A stretch of 64,000 bases of DNA from Halorhabdus sp. CBA1104 (GCF_009690625.1 NZ_CP033878.1:2480001-2544000); one strand, 5' to 3'. Counted from the first letter of the stretch, positions 8,634-17,609 are shown. Made by a program: numbers and translations. The notes: a model not told the origin generated them from the sequence alone.

Positions 8634-10267
8634 GTGTTCGAACCCTCCTGGGCGAGGATGACGGCCATCGAGAGGCCGGAGATGACGATCAAGGCGAGAG
8701 CGGGTATCGCGGCCTGGCCGTACAGTCCGGCCTCCCGGACCTTCCAGATGTAGGTTACCAGCGTATGATCGAATTGCAGCGGCCGCATCATCAGTGTTGC
8801 CGGTAGTTCCTTCATCGTCGTGAGAAAGACCAACGCCGCGCCGGTCGCGATCCCGGGGGCGATCAGCGGGAGCGTCACCGCCCGGAAGGCACCGAGTCGG
8901 GATCGACCCAGCGTCCGGGCGGCCTCGATCAGTCGGCTATCGACTTGCATCGTCGAGGCCCGGATCGCCCCGATGGCCTGTGGGACGAACCGGACGACGT
9001 AGGCAAACACCAGCAGCGGGAGCGACCGGTAGACCAGTTCCGTGGCCGATTTCGGGAGCCCGTGGAGGCTCGCGAGCAACAGGGCGATCGCGATGACGAT
9101 TCCCGGTGTCGCGTACCCGACGTAGGAGAGCCGGTCGGCCAGCCGGGCCAGCCGTGACCGGCCGCGGGCGGCCGCCACCGCGACCGGCAGCGCGACGAGG
9201 ATCGAGGCGATCGCCGCGAAGACGGCCAGGTACACCGAGTTCCAGCCGTACGTCCAGGAAAAGGCCAGCCCGCCGGTGTTGTAGCCTGCCCCGTCACCGG
9301 TCAGCCAGAGTCCGAACACGGCGACTGGCAGGGCGACCGCAAGCAGCGCGACCGTGGCTGGAACGAGGGCGGCGACGTAGCGCCAGTTCCCCAACTTGAT
9401 GAGGGCGCCGCCGCGCGATCCGCGACTCGCGTAGGCCCCCTCGTCGTCGGCACCGAGTTGCGATTCGAGGTAGAGAATCGCTGCCGTCACCCCGAGCAAC
9501 TGCAGCGATAGCAGGGCTGCGTAGGGCCGCATCAGGTTCTGGTAGCGCGCGTAGATGAACTGCGTGAACACCTCGACACCCATGAAGTTCGGCGTCCCGA
9601 AGTCAGCTAGGGTGTACAGCGCAACCAGCAGCGCGCCGGCGGCGATCCCGGGGGCGATCTGGGGGAGTGTAACCCGTCGAAACGCACCGAGACGCCCGGT
9701 ATCGAGCGTCCGGGCGGCCTCGACCAGTGAGGTGTCGAGTGACAGTAGCGACGCTCGCGTCGTCAGGAGGACGTACGGATATGTATACAGCGTGAGGACG
9801 GCGGCCGCGCCGGCAAAGCCGGTCACGGCCGGCAACTCCGGCAGGCCCAGCGGCGCGAGCAACGTATTGAGACTGCCCCCCGAGCCAAAGCCCGAGATGA
9901 CTGCAAGCGCCCCGAGATAGCTCGGGATCGCCAGCGGGAGTGCGGTCAGGACCGTCCAAAAACGCGCGAACGGCAAGTCGGTTCGGGCGGTGAGGACGGC
10001 GATCGGGACGCCGACGAGGACACTGCCCGTCGTGACCACGACGACGAGTGCGACGCTGCGCAGGAGGACTTCGATCGTCTGTGGGTCGACGGTGAGTTCG
10101 AGGGCACGCGGCCCGAGGTCGAACACTTCGACGAACAGCCAGGTGAGAGGGACGACTAGCGCGACGGCCACGACGACGGCAAGCACCGTGAGCCCGTCGG
10201 GGAGACGCTCGCGTCCAGCTCTGGGGAGACGCTCGCGGAGGCGGTCAGTGCGGCCCGGCGAACTCAT
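8630..10267 (-). CDS. ABC transporter permease, fused two-domain ferric-iron (FbpB) type
   Basis: 545 residues with about 12 membrane helices in two homologous halves, as in FbpB/AfuB permeases. Each half has an EAA coupling loop: SLVEAARTLDTGRLGAFRRVTLPQIAPG (about residue 205) and SRLIEAARTLGRSRLGAFRAVTLPLIAPG (about residue 470). It therefore supplies both halves of the channel and pairs with a dimer of the ATPase. Overlaps of 4 nt on both sides tie it to the binding protein and ATPase genes. Confidence 0.92.
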   Translation of the reverse strand: MSSPGRTDRLRERLPRAGRERLPDGLTVLAVVVAVALVVPLTWLFVEVFDLGPRALELTVDPQTIEVLLRSVALVVVVTTGSVLVGVPIAVLTARTDLPFARFWTVLTALPLAIPSYLGALAVISGFGSGGSLNTLLAPLGLPELPAVTGFAGAAAVLTLYTYPYVLLTTRASLLSLDTSLVEAARTLDTGRLGAFRRVTLPQIAPGIAAGALLVALYTLADFGTPNFMGVEVFTQFIYARYQNLMRPYAALLSLQLLGVTAAILYLESQLGADDEGAYASRGSRGGALIKLGNWRYVAALVPATVALLAVALPVAVFGLWLTGDGAGYNTGGLAFSWTYGWNSVYLAVFAAIASILVALPVAVAAARGRSRLARLADRLSYVGYATPGIVIAIALLLASLHGLPKSATELVYRSLPLLVFAYVVRFVPQAIGAIRASTMQVDSRLIEAARTLGRSRLGAFRAVTLPLIAPGIATGAALVFLTTMKELPATLMMRPLQFDHTLVTYIWKVREAGLYGQAAIPALALIVISGLSMAVILAQEGSNT

Positions 10268-11424
10268 CCCAGCACGCCCGCCTCACGCATCAGATCGAGT
10301 GTCGGCTCGATGTCAGCGAGGTCGGCGAGATCGATCTCGGGCGGATTCAGTTCGTCGACGGTCGGCAGGCCGCCGACAGGTTCGACGTCAGGGATCATCG
10401 GGTAGGCGAAACTCACCGTCGCGAAGAACTCCTGGGCTTCGGCCGACAGCAGATGCCGGACGAAATCAGCCACGAGGTCACCCTTCTCGGTCCCTTTCAC
10501 CTGCAGCGCCCCGGCAACGTTGACGAGGGCACCGGCATCACCGCTGGTAAAGGCCAGATCGAGTGGGGCATCGGGGCGCTGATTTTTCACTCGCATCGCG
10601 TAGTAGTGGTTGGCGAAGCCAGCGGTGAGATCGCCGTCGGCGACTTCCTGGGCGACGACGTACTCGTTGGGGGAGCTACTGGTGCCTGCCTGTCCCATCG
10701 ACTGGAGCCACTGGCGAGTGGCGTCTGCACCCTTCTGCAATCGCATCGCGGTCACGAAGGACTTGAAGGCACCGTAGGTCGGTGCCCAGCCCATCGTGCC
10801 CTGGAGTGGCCCGGTCTCGGGGAACTGCGCGATCTGTTCGGGTATCTCGCTGTCGCTGATGGCGTTGGTGTTGTAGGGCACACTGCGGGCGCGGCCGGCG
10901 ACGCCGACCCACGAGCCGTCCTCGCCCTGGAAGTCGGCTGGAACGGGATCGAGCGCCGCGTCGGCAAGCGGTTCGTAGGCGTCGTTGTTGGCGACGTACC
11001 CGAGCGAGGCGGCGTCGATCGACCAGAAGACGTCGGCCTGGGCGGCCCCGGCTTCGACCTCTTCGACGACTGTCTGGGCCAGCGACGAGGAGGGAGCGTC
11101 GCTGCTGAACACCGAAAAATCCGGGTAGATCTCTTCGAGCATCTCGACGAAGTTGAGATAGATGCCACCTTCGCCGCCGCCGATGTAGAGGTTCAGCGAT
11201 CCCGACAGGTCCGGCAGGTCCGCGATCGACGTCCCGCCCGGCGCGGGCCGGCCCTCCGCGAGCGTACCGGAGCCACGGAACTGCGACAGCGAGGGAATGT
11301 CGAGGTTCCCGGCCCCCTCGGTCGTCGTCCCGTCCGTCTGTCCTGCACAACCGGCTAGACCGGCCAGCGCGCCGGCGCCGATCGCGCCTAGAAACCGTCG
11401 TCGACTCGTCGATGGCTCACTCAT
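10264..11424 (-). CDS. iron-type ABC transporter substrate-binding lipoprotein
   Basis: 386 residues from ATG at 11422-11424. TSRRRFLGAIGAGALAGLAGC is a Tat signal with lipobox. The mature part (LNLYIGGGEGGIYLNFVEML..., QADVFWSIDAASL, VPYNTNAIS, YVVAQEVADGDLTAGFANHYY) matches FbpA/FutA-like extracytoplasmic Fe(III)-binding proteins. This start is preferred over an upstream in-frame ATG because the TATA box (11450-11456) is about 28 nt before it and an iron-box-like palindrome lies between. It is the first gene of a six-gene chain with 4-nt overlaps. Confidence 0.9.
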   Translation of the reverse strand: MSEPSTSRRRFLGAIGAGALAGLAGCAGQTDGTTTEGAGNLDIPSLSQFRGSGTLAEGRPAPGGTSIADLPDLSGSLNLYIGGGEGGIYLNFVEMLEEIYPDFSVFSSDAPSSSLAQTVVEEVEAGAAQADVFWSIDAASLGYVANNDAYEPLADAALDPVPADFQGEDGSWVGVAGRARSVPYNTNAISDSEIPEQIAQFPETGPLQGTMGWAPTYGAFKSFVTAMRLQKGADATRQWLQSMGQAGTSSSPNEYVVAQEVADGDLTAGFANHYYAMRVKNQRPDAPLDLAFTSGDAGALVNVAGALQVKGTEKGDLVADFVRHLLSAEAQEFFATVSFAYPMIPDVEPVGGLPTVDELNPPEIDLADLADIEPTLDLMREAGVLG

Positions 11425-11430
11425 CTTTGT

Positions 11431-11446
11431 TTTAGGTTTGCCTAAA
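11431..11446. promoter_or_regulatory. DtxR/SirR/Idr-like operator before the iron ABC operon
   Basis: TTTAGGTTTGCCTAAA, 6-bp perfect arms with a 4-nt spacer. The half sites match the core (TTAGG/CCTAA) of the bacterial DtxR box. It lies between the TATA box (CTTTTAT, 11450-11456 on the minus strand) and the predicted transcription start near the ATG at 11424, so a bound metal-loaded repressor would block initiation. The same architecture recurs at 12654-12669. Confidence 0.75.
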
Positions 11447-11458
11447 TGCATAAAAGCT

Positions 11459-12637
11459 TCATGATCCTCCTGGGCCACCGTCGGCGGCCACGGGATGTTT
11501 CTGGGCCGGTGCCTGCCCGATCTCGCCGAGACAATCGAGCCAGTCACGCAGGTGCTCGCCACAGTATGCCAGGAACTCGCCGTTCTGGTACTCGCTTGCG
11601 TCGGCTGCGACGAGCGCGTCGGCGACCGCTCGGGCCACCTCGCGGTAGGAGTCAGCGTCTGCCCCGGCGTCGTCGACGATCTCCCAGACGTGTTCGTTGA
11701 GTTCTAACCCGGCCACTTCGTTCGCGAGGTCGTCGAACGTCGACCGCGGGGCCTTGTTGTGTGCACACAGCGGGTTGCCGTTGTAAATCTGCTTGCCCAG
11801 GACGTCACAGGCCCGTTTGAGGAGGAGTCCCGACCAGATGTCGTCGAATCGGCCCACGTCCCATGGGTTGTCGTCCATCGGGAACTGGTAGAATGCGGGC
11901 ACGACCGCCCGGCGAAACGCGAGGTTCATCGAGCAGACGGTCAGATAGTTGCCCGGTCTGGCCACGAAGTCCGGCCCGAAGTCCTCGGCCGTCGTGCGGG
12001 TCTGGGCCTGGCCCTGGAGGTCACCGTCCATCAGGATCCGGACGGCATCGAGGTCGGGCACGTTCGTCCACAGGCCCTGGGAGGCGACGACCGATTCGAC
12101 GCCAACGCTCGTCTCCGTCCAGTCTTCGTCCATCGCGCTGTAAGGATACCCGCGCGGATAGAGATCGTGGTCGCTCTGATAGAGGACGTTGACCCACTGC
12201 TCGTCGGACTCGACGGCGGGTAGCTCGCCCTCGTAGGCGAGATTGGCCAGGTGTGTCCCGAAGAAATCCGTCTCTTCGTGTGGGCGGGTGTCGTCGTCCA
12301 GGAAGACGCCGTACTCGAAGCGCTCGTTGGCCCACAGGTACAGCAGGCCGAACGACGTCTGGGCGTGGCTGCCGGCCGGGATCAGGTGCTCGTACTCGGC
12401 GATGCCGTGCTCGTGAAACCACTGCTCGCGAGCAGTCGCGTCGAAGACGGCCCCATCGAGGCCTTCCTCCTCGAGCAGTCGCTCCATCTCGTCGGTCTCA
12501 CACCAATCCTCGGTGACCAGTACGACGAACAACCGATCGGTGTCGAACCCGTGTTTGCGGGCGTTCTCGGCGTAGGCCGCGATGGCCTCGTACTCGCGTA
12601 TCGTCGGCATCACGACGCAGACATCTTGGGGTGGCAT
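11459..12637 (-). CDS. reversibly glycosylated polypeptide (RGP/UPTG)-like glycosyltransferase
   Basis: 392 residues, soluble, no signal. The N-terminus VCVVMPTIREYEAI and the nucleotide-sugar site GVFLDDDTRPHEETDF (DDD motif, about residue 115) are characteristic of the RGP/UPTG family, annotated in archaea as alpha-1,4-glucan-protein synthase. Plant relatives are UDP-arabinopyranose mutases or self-glycosylating proteins. The conserved PRGYPYS and QIYNGNPLCAHNKAPRS-like blocks are also present. It is followed after 34 nt by the iron ABC operon, and has its own iron-box-like operator. Catalytic activity in archaea is not established, so the function in iron response is open. Confidence 0.8.
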   Translation of the reverse strand: MPPQDVCVVMPTIREYEAIAAYAENARKHGFDTDRLFVVLVTEDWCETDEMERLLEEEGLDGAVFDATAREQWFHEHGIAEYEHLIPAGSHAQTSFGLLYLWANERFEYGVFLDDDTRPHEETDFFGTHLANLAYEGELPAVESDEQWVNVLYQSDHDLYPRGYPYSAMDEDWTETSVGVESVVASQGLWTNVPDLDAVRILMDGDLQGQAQTRTTAEDFGPDFVARPGNYLTVCSMNLAFRRAVVPAFYQFPMDDNPWDVGRFDDIWSGLLLKRACDVLGKQIYNGNPLCAHNKAPRSTFDDLANEVAGLELNEHVWEIVDDAGADADSYREVARAVADALVAADASEYQNGEFLAYCGEHLRDWLDCLGEIGQAPAQKHPVAADGGPGGS

Positions 12638-12653
12638 TCCTGTCGCCGCCTAG

Positions 12654-12669
12654 TTTAGGATGGCCTAAA
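12654..12669. promoter_or_regulatory. second DtxR/SirR/Idr-like operator, before the RGP-like gene
   Basis: TTTAGGATGGCCTAAA, the same 6-bp arms and 4-nt spacing as the site at 11431-11446. The TATA-like CTTTTAG (12666-12672, minus strand) overlaps its outer arm and places transcription start within about 10 nt of the ATG at 12637. Confidence 0.75.
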
Positions 12670-12845
12670 AGCTTGCTGATCGGCGATGTCCAGTGCCGTG
12701 CCGCCACTGTCCACTGATCTGGGGGACTAACTACCGGCACGTCCTCGTCTCGGATCCGACGATCTGTGCGTACTGGCCTGTCAGGCGCGTGCGGCGACCA
12801 GTCGTCGGATCGGCCCCTCTCGACGTCGAGGCTTCAGCCGACGAT

Positions 12846-13538
12846 CTAGGTGTCGTCACTGTCCTCTCCCCCGAGGCCGTCCACATCCGGGAGGGTGACG
12901 TCAGTCTCGGCCGCGAGCTGTTCGATATCGGACTGTTCTTCGGCCATGCCCGTGGTCATCAACAGCCGCAACGCCCGGCGGACACTGATGTCGATGTCGT
13001 AGGCGTCGGCTTCGGGCACTATCAGGAGTCGCCCGCCGGTCACGTTCGGGCTGGTCGGGACGAACACGTTGAACGCTTCCCCGGTGACCGTCTGGACGGA
13101 GTCGGGGCTCTCGCCGGTGACGAATCCGACTGCATAGACCCCGTCGCGTGGGTACTCGACGAGGACGACACTCTCGTAGTGGTTCTCCCGATTGCGGAGT
13201 GCGTTGGTCATCTGGCGAACGCTGGTGTAGATGACGCTGACCAGCGGGACGATGCCGAAGGCCCGATCGAACCACTCGAAGAGCCACTGGCCGAACGATC
13301 GCTGGGCGAGATAGCCAAGCAGGGCTACCAATCCGAGCAACGCGACCAGGGTGATGCCCTGGGCGACCAGTGCGATATCGGCGGTGTACCGTGACAGCGC
13401 CGTCGCCTGAACGATCGGATTGACGAACCCGGAGACCCACCCGATCAACAGTCGGAGGGCGACGATCGTGACGATGAGTGGTGCGACGAAGAATATTCCG
13501 GCGACGAAACTCCGACGGATCGTCTGCAGGCGAACCAT
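12846..13538 (-). CDS. DUF502 family membrane protein
   Basis: 230 residues from ATG at 13536-13538 (MVRLQTIRRSFVAG). Two strong hydrophobic segments occupy residues 10-35 and 60-85, followed by a soluble C-terminal domain. FVAGIFFVAPLIVTIVALR, RAFGIVPLVSVIYTSVRQ and FVPTSPNVTGGRLLIVPEAD are hallmark blocks of DUF502 (COG2928). The acidic tail LGGEDSDDT is typical of halophiles. An extension further upstream is possible in frame but would be Arg/Gly-rich and unlike the family. Function unknown; some relatives affect membrane integrity or wax transport. Confidence 0.85.
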   Translation of the reverse strand: MVRLQTIRRSFVAGIFFVAPLIVTIVALRLLIGWVSGFVNPIVQATALSRYTADIALVAQGITLVALLGLVALLGYLAQRSFGQWLFEWFDRAFGIVPLVSVIYTSVRQMTNALRNRENHYESVVLVEYPRDGVYAVGFVTGESPDSVQTVTGEAFNVFVPTSPNVTGGRLLIVPEADAYDIDISVRRALRLLMTTGMAEEQSDIEQLAAETDVTLPDVDGLGGEDSDDT

Positions 13539-13632
13539 ACTGCACAGCCAGCCACCGGAGGGTCTTAAACTTCGGTCCCGACCCTGGCCCGAATCGACGC
13601 CCACAAACCGATCCTCCTCGTAATCGCCGGCA

Positions 13633-14979
13633 ATGGACGTGCAGTTTCTGGGCGGCGCTCGCGAAATTGGTCGGAGCGCGGTCCTGATCGACGATCGACT
13701 GCTCGTCGACTTCGGGATGCAGACGGCGACGCCGCCGCAGTTTCCACTCGATGCAGACCCCGAAGCAGTCGTCGTCAGCCACGGCCACCTCGATCACGTC
13801 GGGACGATCCCCGCCCTGCTGTCGGGTGATCGGCGGCCGCCGATCCACTGGACGCCACCGACTCGTGAGTTGGCGCTGACGCTGGCCCGGGACACGATCA
13901 AACTCCACGGTGGCACCTACGACTGCCCCTTTACGGAGCAGGAAGTCAAGCGAGTGACGCAAGTTAGCGAGACGCACGGCTATCGAGAGCCCTTCGAGGC
14001 GGCTGGCTACGAGGTCACGTTCTTCGACGCCGGGCACATCCCTGGGAGTGCCCACGTTCTGATCGACGACGGCGAGACGCGACTGCTGTACACGGGTGAC
14101 TTTCACACGGGCGATCACCGCGGGAGCGACGCTCCCGCGAGCCGTACGGATCGGCGCGGCAGGCCGATCCGTGGACAGCGACTCGTCGCCGGCACCACTG
14201 CCCGGCCCGACGCCGACGTCGTGATCACCGAGAGCACGTACTCGGACGTGACCCACGAGGACAGAGCAGCGATCGAAGACCGGTTCGCCCAGAGCATCAA
14301 GACGACGCTGTGGGAGGGTGGGACGGTCGTGATCCCGGCCTTTGCGATCGGCCGGACCCAGGAAGCCATGCTGATCTGTGCGGCTCACGACATCCCCTGT
14401 TACGTCGACGGGATGGGGACGCACGTGACGGAATTGCTCCGTCGCCATCCTGAATTCCTCCGCGATCCCGAGGCACTCCAGCGGGCCAAATCACACGCTC
14501 GCTTCGTCACGGGGAGAGACGGGCAAAGCGGGGGCGGAGCCCCCGGATTCCGAGCGGGAGGCACCGGTGCCTCCCGCGAGGAGCGCGAGCGCATCGCCGA
14601 GCAGAACACGGCGATCATCACCACCTCGGGCATGCTCTCGGGCGGTCCGGCGATGACGTACGTTCCGGCGATCCGCGATCGCCCGGTGAACAAGATCGCG
14701 ATGACCGGCTACCAGGTCGCGGGCACGCCCGGCCGAGCGTTGCTAGAGACGGGCCGGGCCGAAATCGACGGCCAGGTGATGCCCGTCGCCGCCCAGGTCG
14801 AACAGTACGAGTTCTCCGCGCATGCTGACCGTGGCGGCCTGCTCGACTTTCTTGGGAACTACCGCGATTCGGAACTGCTCGTCGTCCACGGCGATCGAAC
14901 CGTCGACTTCGCCGCGGAACTGGCCGCAGACGGCTTCGACGCGTCGGCACCCGAACGCGGTGAGACGGTCACGCTGTGA
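13633..14979 (+). CDS. beta-CASP metallo-beta-lactamase nuclease (archaeal CPSF/RNase J type)
   Basis: 448 residues. Motifs in order: FLGGAREIGRS, SHGHLDHVG (metal site), GHIPGSAHVLID, TESTYSD, the beta-CASP block PAFAIGRTQEAML, TTSGMLSGGPA, EFSAHADRGGL and LLVVHGD. No N-terminal KH domains, so it is the short aCPSF2/RNase J-like form acting on RNA ends. Two in-frame segments without family equivalents, residues 163-180 and 299-315, each correspond to a pair of perfect DNA hairpins (see repeat entries) and encode low-complexity Gly/Arg/Ser-rich sequence. Catalytic motifs are intact, so the enzyme is probably active despite the insertions. Confidence 0.9.
   Translation: MDVQFLGGAREIGRSAVLIDDRLLVDFGMQTATPPQFPLDADPEAVVVSHGHLDHVGTIPALLSGDRRPPIHWTPPTRELALTLARDTIKLHGGTYDCPFTEQEVKRVTQVSETHGYREPFEAAGYEVTFFDAGHIPGSAHVLIDDGETRLLYTGDFHTGDHRGSDAPASRTDRRGRPIRGQRLVAGTTARPDADVVITESTYSDVTHEDRAAIEDRFAQSIKTTLWEGGTVVIPAFAIGRTQEAMLICAAHDIPCYVDGMGTHVTELLRRHPEFLRDPEALQRAKSHARFVTGRDGQSGGGAPGFRAGGTGASREERERIAEQNTAIITTSGMLSGGPAMTYVPAIRDRPVNKIAMTGYQVAGTPGRALLETGRAEIDGQVMPVAAQVEQYEFSAHADRGGLLDFLGNYRDSELLVVHGDRTVDFAAELAADGFDASAPERGETVTL
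14119..14172 (+). repeat. paired-hairpin insertion A (inside beta-CASP gene)
   Basis: Two adjacent perfect hairpins. Stem 1 is 10 bp (14119-14128 with 14130-14139). A 6-nt spacer follows. Stem 2 is 10 bp (ACGGATCGGC at 14146-14155 with 14163-14172), loop 7 nt. The unit is 54 nt, a multiple of three, and encodes residues 163-180 where relatives go directly from FHTGD to a short loop. Confidence 0.75.
14529..14577 (+). repeat. paired-hairpin insertion B (inside beta-CASP gene)
   Basis: Stem 1 is CGGGGGC-GGA-GCCCCCG (14529-14545). After an 8-nt spacer, a 24-bp perfect palindrome occupies 14554-14577. The encoded segment is GGGAPGFRAGGTGAS-like, lying between FVTGRDG and RIAEQNTAIITTSGML, which are normally near each other. 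Confidence 0.75.
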
Positions 14980-15021
14980 GTCGGCACGTTGTCGGGTGTC
15001 GACCCCCATCACAGCGGGCGG

Positions 15022-16275
15022 TCAGGACTTCTCGGCAGGTCCCGACGGTGGCTGCAAGGCGAGCGCCCCGAGCCCGGCCAGCACCGCCAGACACCCTCCG
15101 AGGAGGAACGTCGGGTTCCAGCCCAGGGCGACCACCGCTGTGCCGGTGACGGTCCCGCCGAAGACGCCTCCCCAGATCTTCGCGGAGTACAGCAGCGCGT
15201 AGTTGCCACTGGAGTTGGCATCGCCATAGAAGTCCGCGACTGCACTCGGGAACAAGGTGTACTGTGGACTCGAGCAGAACACGCTGGCGACGACGGCGGC
15301 GACAAACGCCGTCCCGATCCCTCCCTCTCCGAAGGCGACGACCCCGAACAGGCCGAGGCCGCTGAGACCGAACGTTACCGTCATCGTCCGCGTGCGCCCG
15401 AGTCGGTCGCTGAGCCCGCCGATCGTCAGCCGACCCGCCGCACTGGCAACCGGTAGCAGCGTCGCAGCCGCCGTGGCGACGGCCGCCCGCAGAGAGCGCG
15501 TCCCCGCATAGGAGACGACCTTCTCGATGAGCATGAGTTCGGCGCTGGCGACGGCGACGAACATCGCGTACATGAGCCAGAACTGCCGGGTCCGGACCAT
15601 CTCCCGCCAGGTGAACTGCCGGCCAGTCGCTCCCAGGTCTTCGGTCTCTGTCGACTGCCAGTCGGCCGGCGGATCACGGAGGACGAGCGCGCCGACGAAC
15701 ACGACCACGAAGATGAGTACGCCGACCTGCTGGAGGACGCCACTGTACGCCGTGACGGGACTGCCCGGTCCCGTGTTCGCCCGGACGTACGGGACCAACG
15801 CGGCGCTCCCGCCGGCAAACGCCATCGTCCCGGTCCCAGCCGTGAGGCCGCGACGGTCCGGGAACCACTTCAGTGCCGTATTGACGGCCACCGTGTAGAC
15901 GATCCCGACGCCCAGTGCACCCAGTCCGTAGGCGAGATAGACTTGCCAGACGCTCGTCGCGACTGACAACGCCAGATAGCCACCGCCGGCGAGGACAGCA
16001 GCGAGCATCGACAGTGCTCGTGGACCGTGACGATCACGCCACCAGCCGACGGGGAACTGGCTGCCGGCCTGGATCACGACGTACAGCGTGAACACGGTCG
16101 AGAGTGTGGCGCTGTCGATGCCGAGAGTGGCTGCGACGGGATCCCGGAGGCTGCTCCAGACGTACTGGTAGGGGCCAACGACGGCCATCATCCCCGCGGC
16201 CGCCAGTACCAACCACCACCGTGAGAACCCGAGCACGTCGCGAGCGCGGGCGCCGTACTCGACGTCCTCACTCAT
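15022..16275 (-). CDS. MFS transporter, OFA (oxalate/formate antiporter) family
   Basis: 417 residues with 12 predicted helices. GWWRDRHGPRALSML between helices 2 and 3 is the MFS signature; LGALGVGIVYTVAVNTALKWFPDRRGLTAG is the family's conserved helix 4-5 stretch and GGLSDRLGRTRTM is the repeat in the second half. OFA members exchange small organic anions such as oxalate or formate. The substrate cannot be read here. It is convergent with the beta-CASP gene, 42 nt away, and has no obvious operon partner. Confidence 0.85.
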   Translation of the reverse strand: MSEDVEYGARARDVLGFSRWWLVLAAAGMMAVVGPYQYVWSSLRDPVAATLGIDSATLSTVFTLYVVIQAGSQFPVGWWRDRHGPRALSMLAAVLAGGGYLALSVATSVWQVYLAYGLGALGVGIVYTVAVNTALKWFPDRRGLTAGTGTMAFAGGSAALVPYVRANTGPGSPVTAYSGVLQQVGVLIFVVVFVGALVLRDPPADWQSTETEDLGATGRQFTWREMVRTRQFWLMYAMFVAVASAELMLIEKVVSYAGTRSLRAAVATAAATLLPVASAAGRLTIGGLSDRLGRTRTMTVTFGLSGLGLFGVVAFGEGGIGTAFVAAVVASVFCSSPQYTLFPSAVADFYGDANSSGNYALLYSAKIWGGVFGGTVTGTAVVALGWNPTFLLGGCLAVLAGLGALALQPPSGPAEKS

Positions 16276-16427
16276 GGCGGCCTCCGGGAACGGCCTCGAT
16301 CATGGATCGGTCGGGGGTTTCGGGAGGAAACACTGCGAGTCGATTATCGCTGTCGTTACGACCGCCTCGGGGCTGTCGCCGGCCGGCGTCGAGACCGTCG
16401 CGGTCGAAGCCTACTCGGGAGGTGATA

Positions 16428-17609
16428 CTACTGCCGTGTTGCTTCTCGGGCCGCCTCGCGCTCGTAGACGACTTCGCCGCCGACGATCGTTGCCTGGACC
16501 GTCAGGTCGCCGTCGAGGATCGTCAGGTCCCCACGCAGGCCGGGCTCTAGCCGTCCACGGTCGTCCAGTTCCATCGCGCGAGCTGGGATGTCCGTCGCCA
16601 TCTGGACCGCCCTCGACAGGTCCAGTCCGAGCTCCTCGACCAGATTCCGGACGGCGGCGTCCATCGTGAGTGTGCTGCCCGCGAGTGAGCCATCCTCGAC
16701 GAGCCGGCTGGTTCCGTCCTCGACGACGACGTCCATTTCACCGAGGCTGTACTCGCCATCTGGCAGCCCTGTCGCGGCGATGGCGTCCGTGATGAGCATG
16801 CACCCCTCGTGTCCCTTGGCGGCCAGCGCGAGCTCGATCGCCCCCGGGTGGAGGTGTTGTAAGTCAGTGATGAGTTCGGCGGTGACGCCATCGTCGAGCA
16901 GTGACGCGCCGATGATCCCCGGCTCACGGTGATGGAAGCCGATCATGCCGTTGTAGAGGTGGGTCGCGATCGAGATGCCGGCATCGAAGGCGGTGGTGGC
17001 CGTCTCGAAATCGGCCCCGGAGTGGCCGGCCGAGACGACCAGTCCCTGCTCGCGTGCCGCCTGGATGAACTCGTCTGCGCCGGTCAATTCCGGGGCGAGC
17101 GTGACGCGAGCGAGGGTCCCCTCGGCGGCGTCGGCGACGGCCTGGAGTTCCTCGACAGCCGGGTCCCGGAGTGCAGCTGGATCTTGGGCCCCACGCTGGT
17201 CGTCGTTGACGTGTGGTCCTTCGAGGTGGAGGCCGGCGATTGAGGCGCCGTCGTGGTCGCGATCGACGGCCGTGGCGGTGGCTGCCCCCGCAGCGACGAG
17301 CTCGTCTTGGGGGGCTGAGACGGTCGTCGGGAACAGCGACGTCACGCCGGTCTCGACGACTCCTTCCGCGATATTCACCAGCCCGTCCGGATCGCCGGAG
17401 ACGGCATCGCCCGCGTAGCCGTGGATGTGTGCGTCGACGAAGCCGGGGACTGCGATCCCATCTGGATACGTTCGTGTCGGCGAGCGCTCGGCCGCTGCCC
17501 GGCTCTGGACTGCCTCGATCGTCCCGTCTTCGATCGTGACAACGGTTCCTTCGAGCTGTCGTGACGGCGTTAGCGCCTGGCCCACTGCGATCCGTTCACT
17601 CGCGGTCAT
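16428..17609 (-). CDS. nagA: N-acetylglucosamine-6-phosphate deacetylase
   Basis: 393 residues, cytoplasmic. Amidohydrolase fold with GFVDAHIHGYAGDAV near residue 60, GLHLEGPHVN (Glu metal ligand), VSAGHSGADFE, ATHLYNGM and the catalytic Asp in LITDAIAATGL. The C-terminal sandwich strand is complete. It converts GlcNAc-6-phosphate to glucosamine-6-phosphate, feeding amino sugars into glycolysis. No phosphotransferase or nagB gene is adjacent. A TATA box 27 nt before the ATG predicts a leaderless message. Confidence 0.93.
   Translation of the reverse strand: MTASERIAVGQALTPSRQLEGTVVTIEDGTIEAVQSRAAAERSPTRTYPDGIAVPGFVDAHIHGYAGDAVSGDPDGLVNIAEGVVETGVTSLFPTTVSAPQDELVAAGAATATAVDRDHDGASIAGLHLEGPHVNDDQRGAQDPAALRDPAVEELQAVADAAEGTLARVTLAPELTGADEFIQAAREQGLVVSAGHSGADFETATTAFDAGISIATHLYNGMIGFHHREPGIIGASLLDDGVTAELITDLQHLHPGAIELALAAKGHEGCMLITDAIAATGLPDGEYSLGEMDVVVEDGTSRLVEDGSLAGSTLTMDAAVRNLVEELGLDLSRAVQMATDIPARAMELDDRGRLEPGLRGDLTILDGDLTVQATIVGGEVVYEREAAREATRQ

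Noticed and set aside
9145-9175. GC-rich inverted repeat GGCCGC-GG-GCGGCC in the permease gene.
   Set aside because: Single short hairpin in Gly/Ala/Arg codons, fits the family's protein sequence, no partner hairpin.
12901-14448. 515-codon minus-strand frame spanning the DUF502 gene and the beta-CASP gene.
   Set aside because: Covers two real genes on different strands and has Arg-rich composition.
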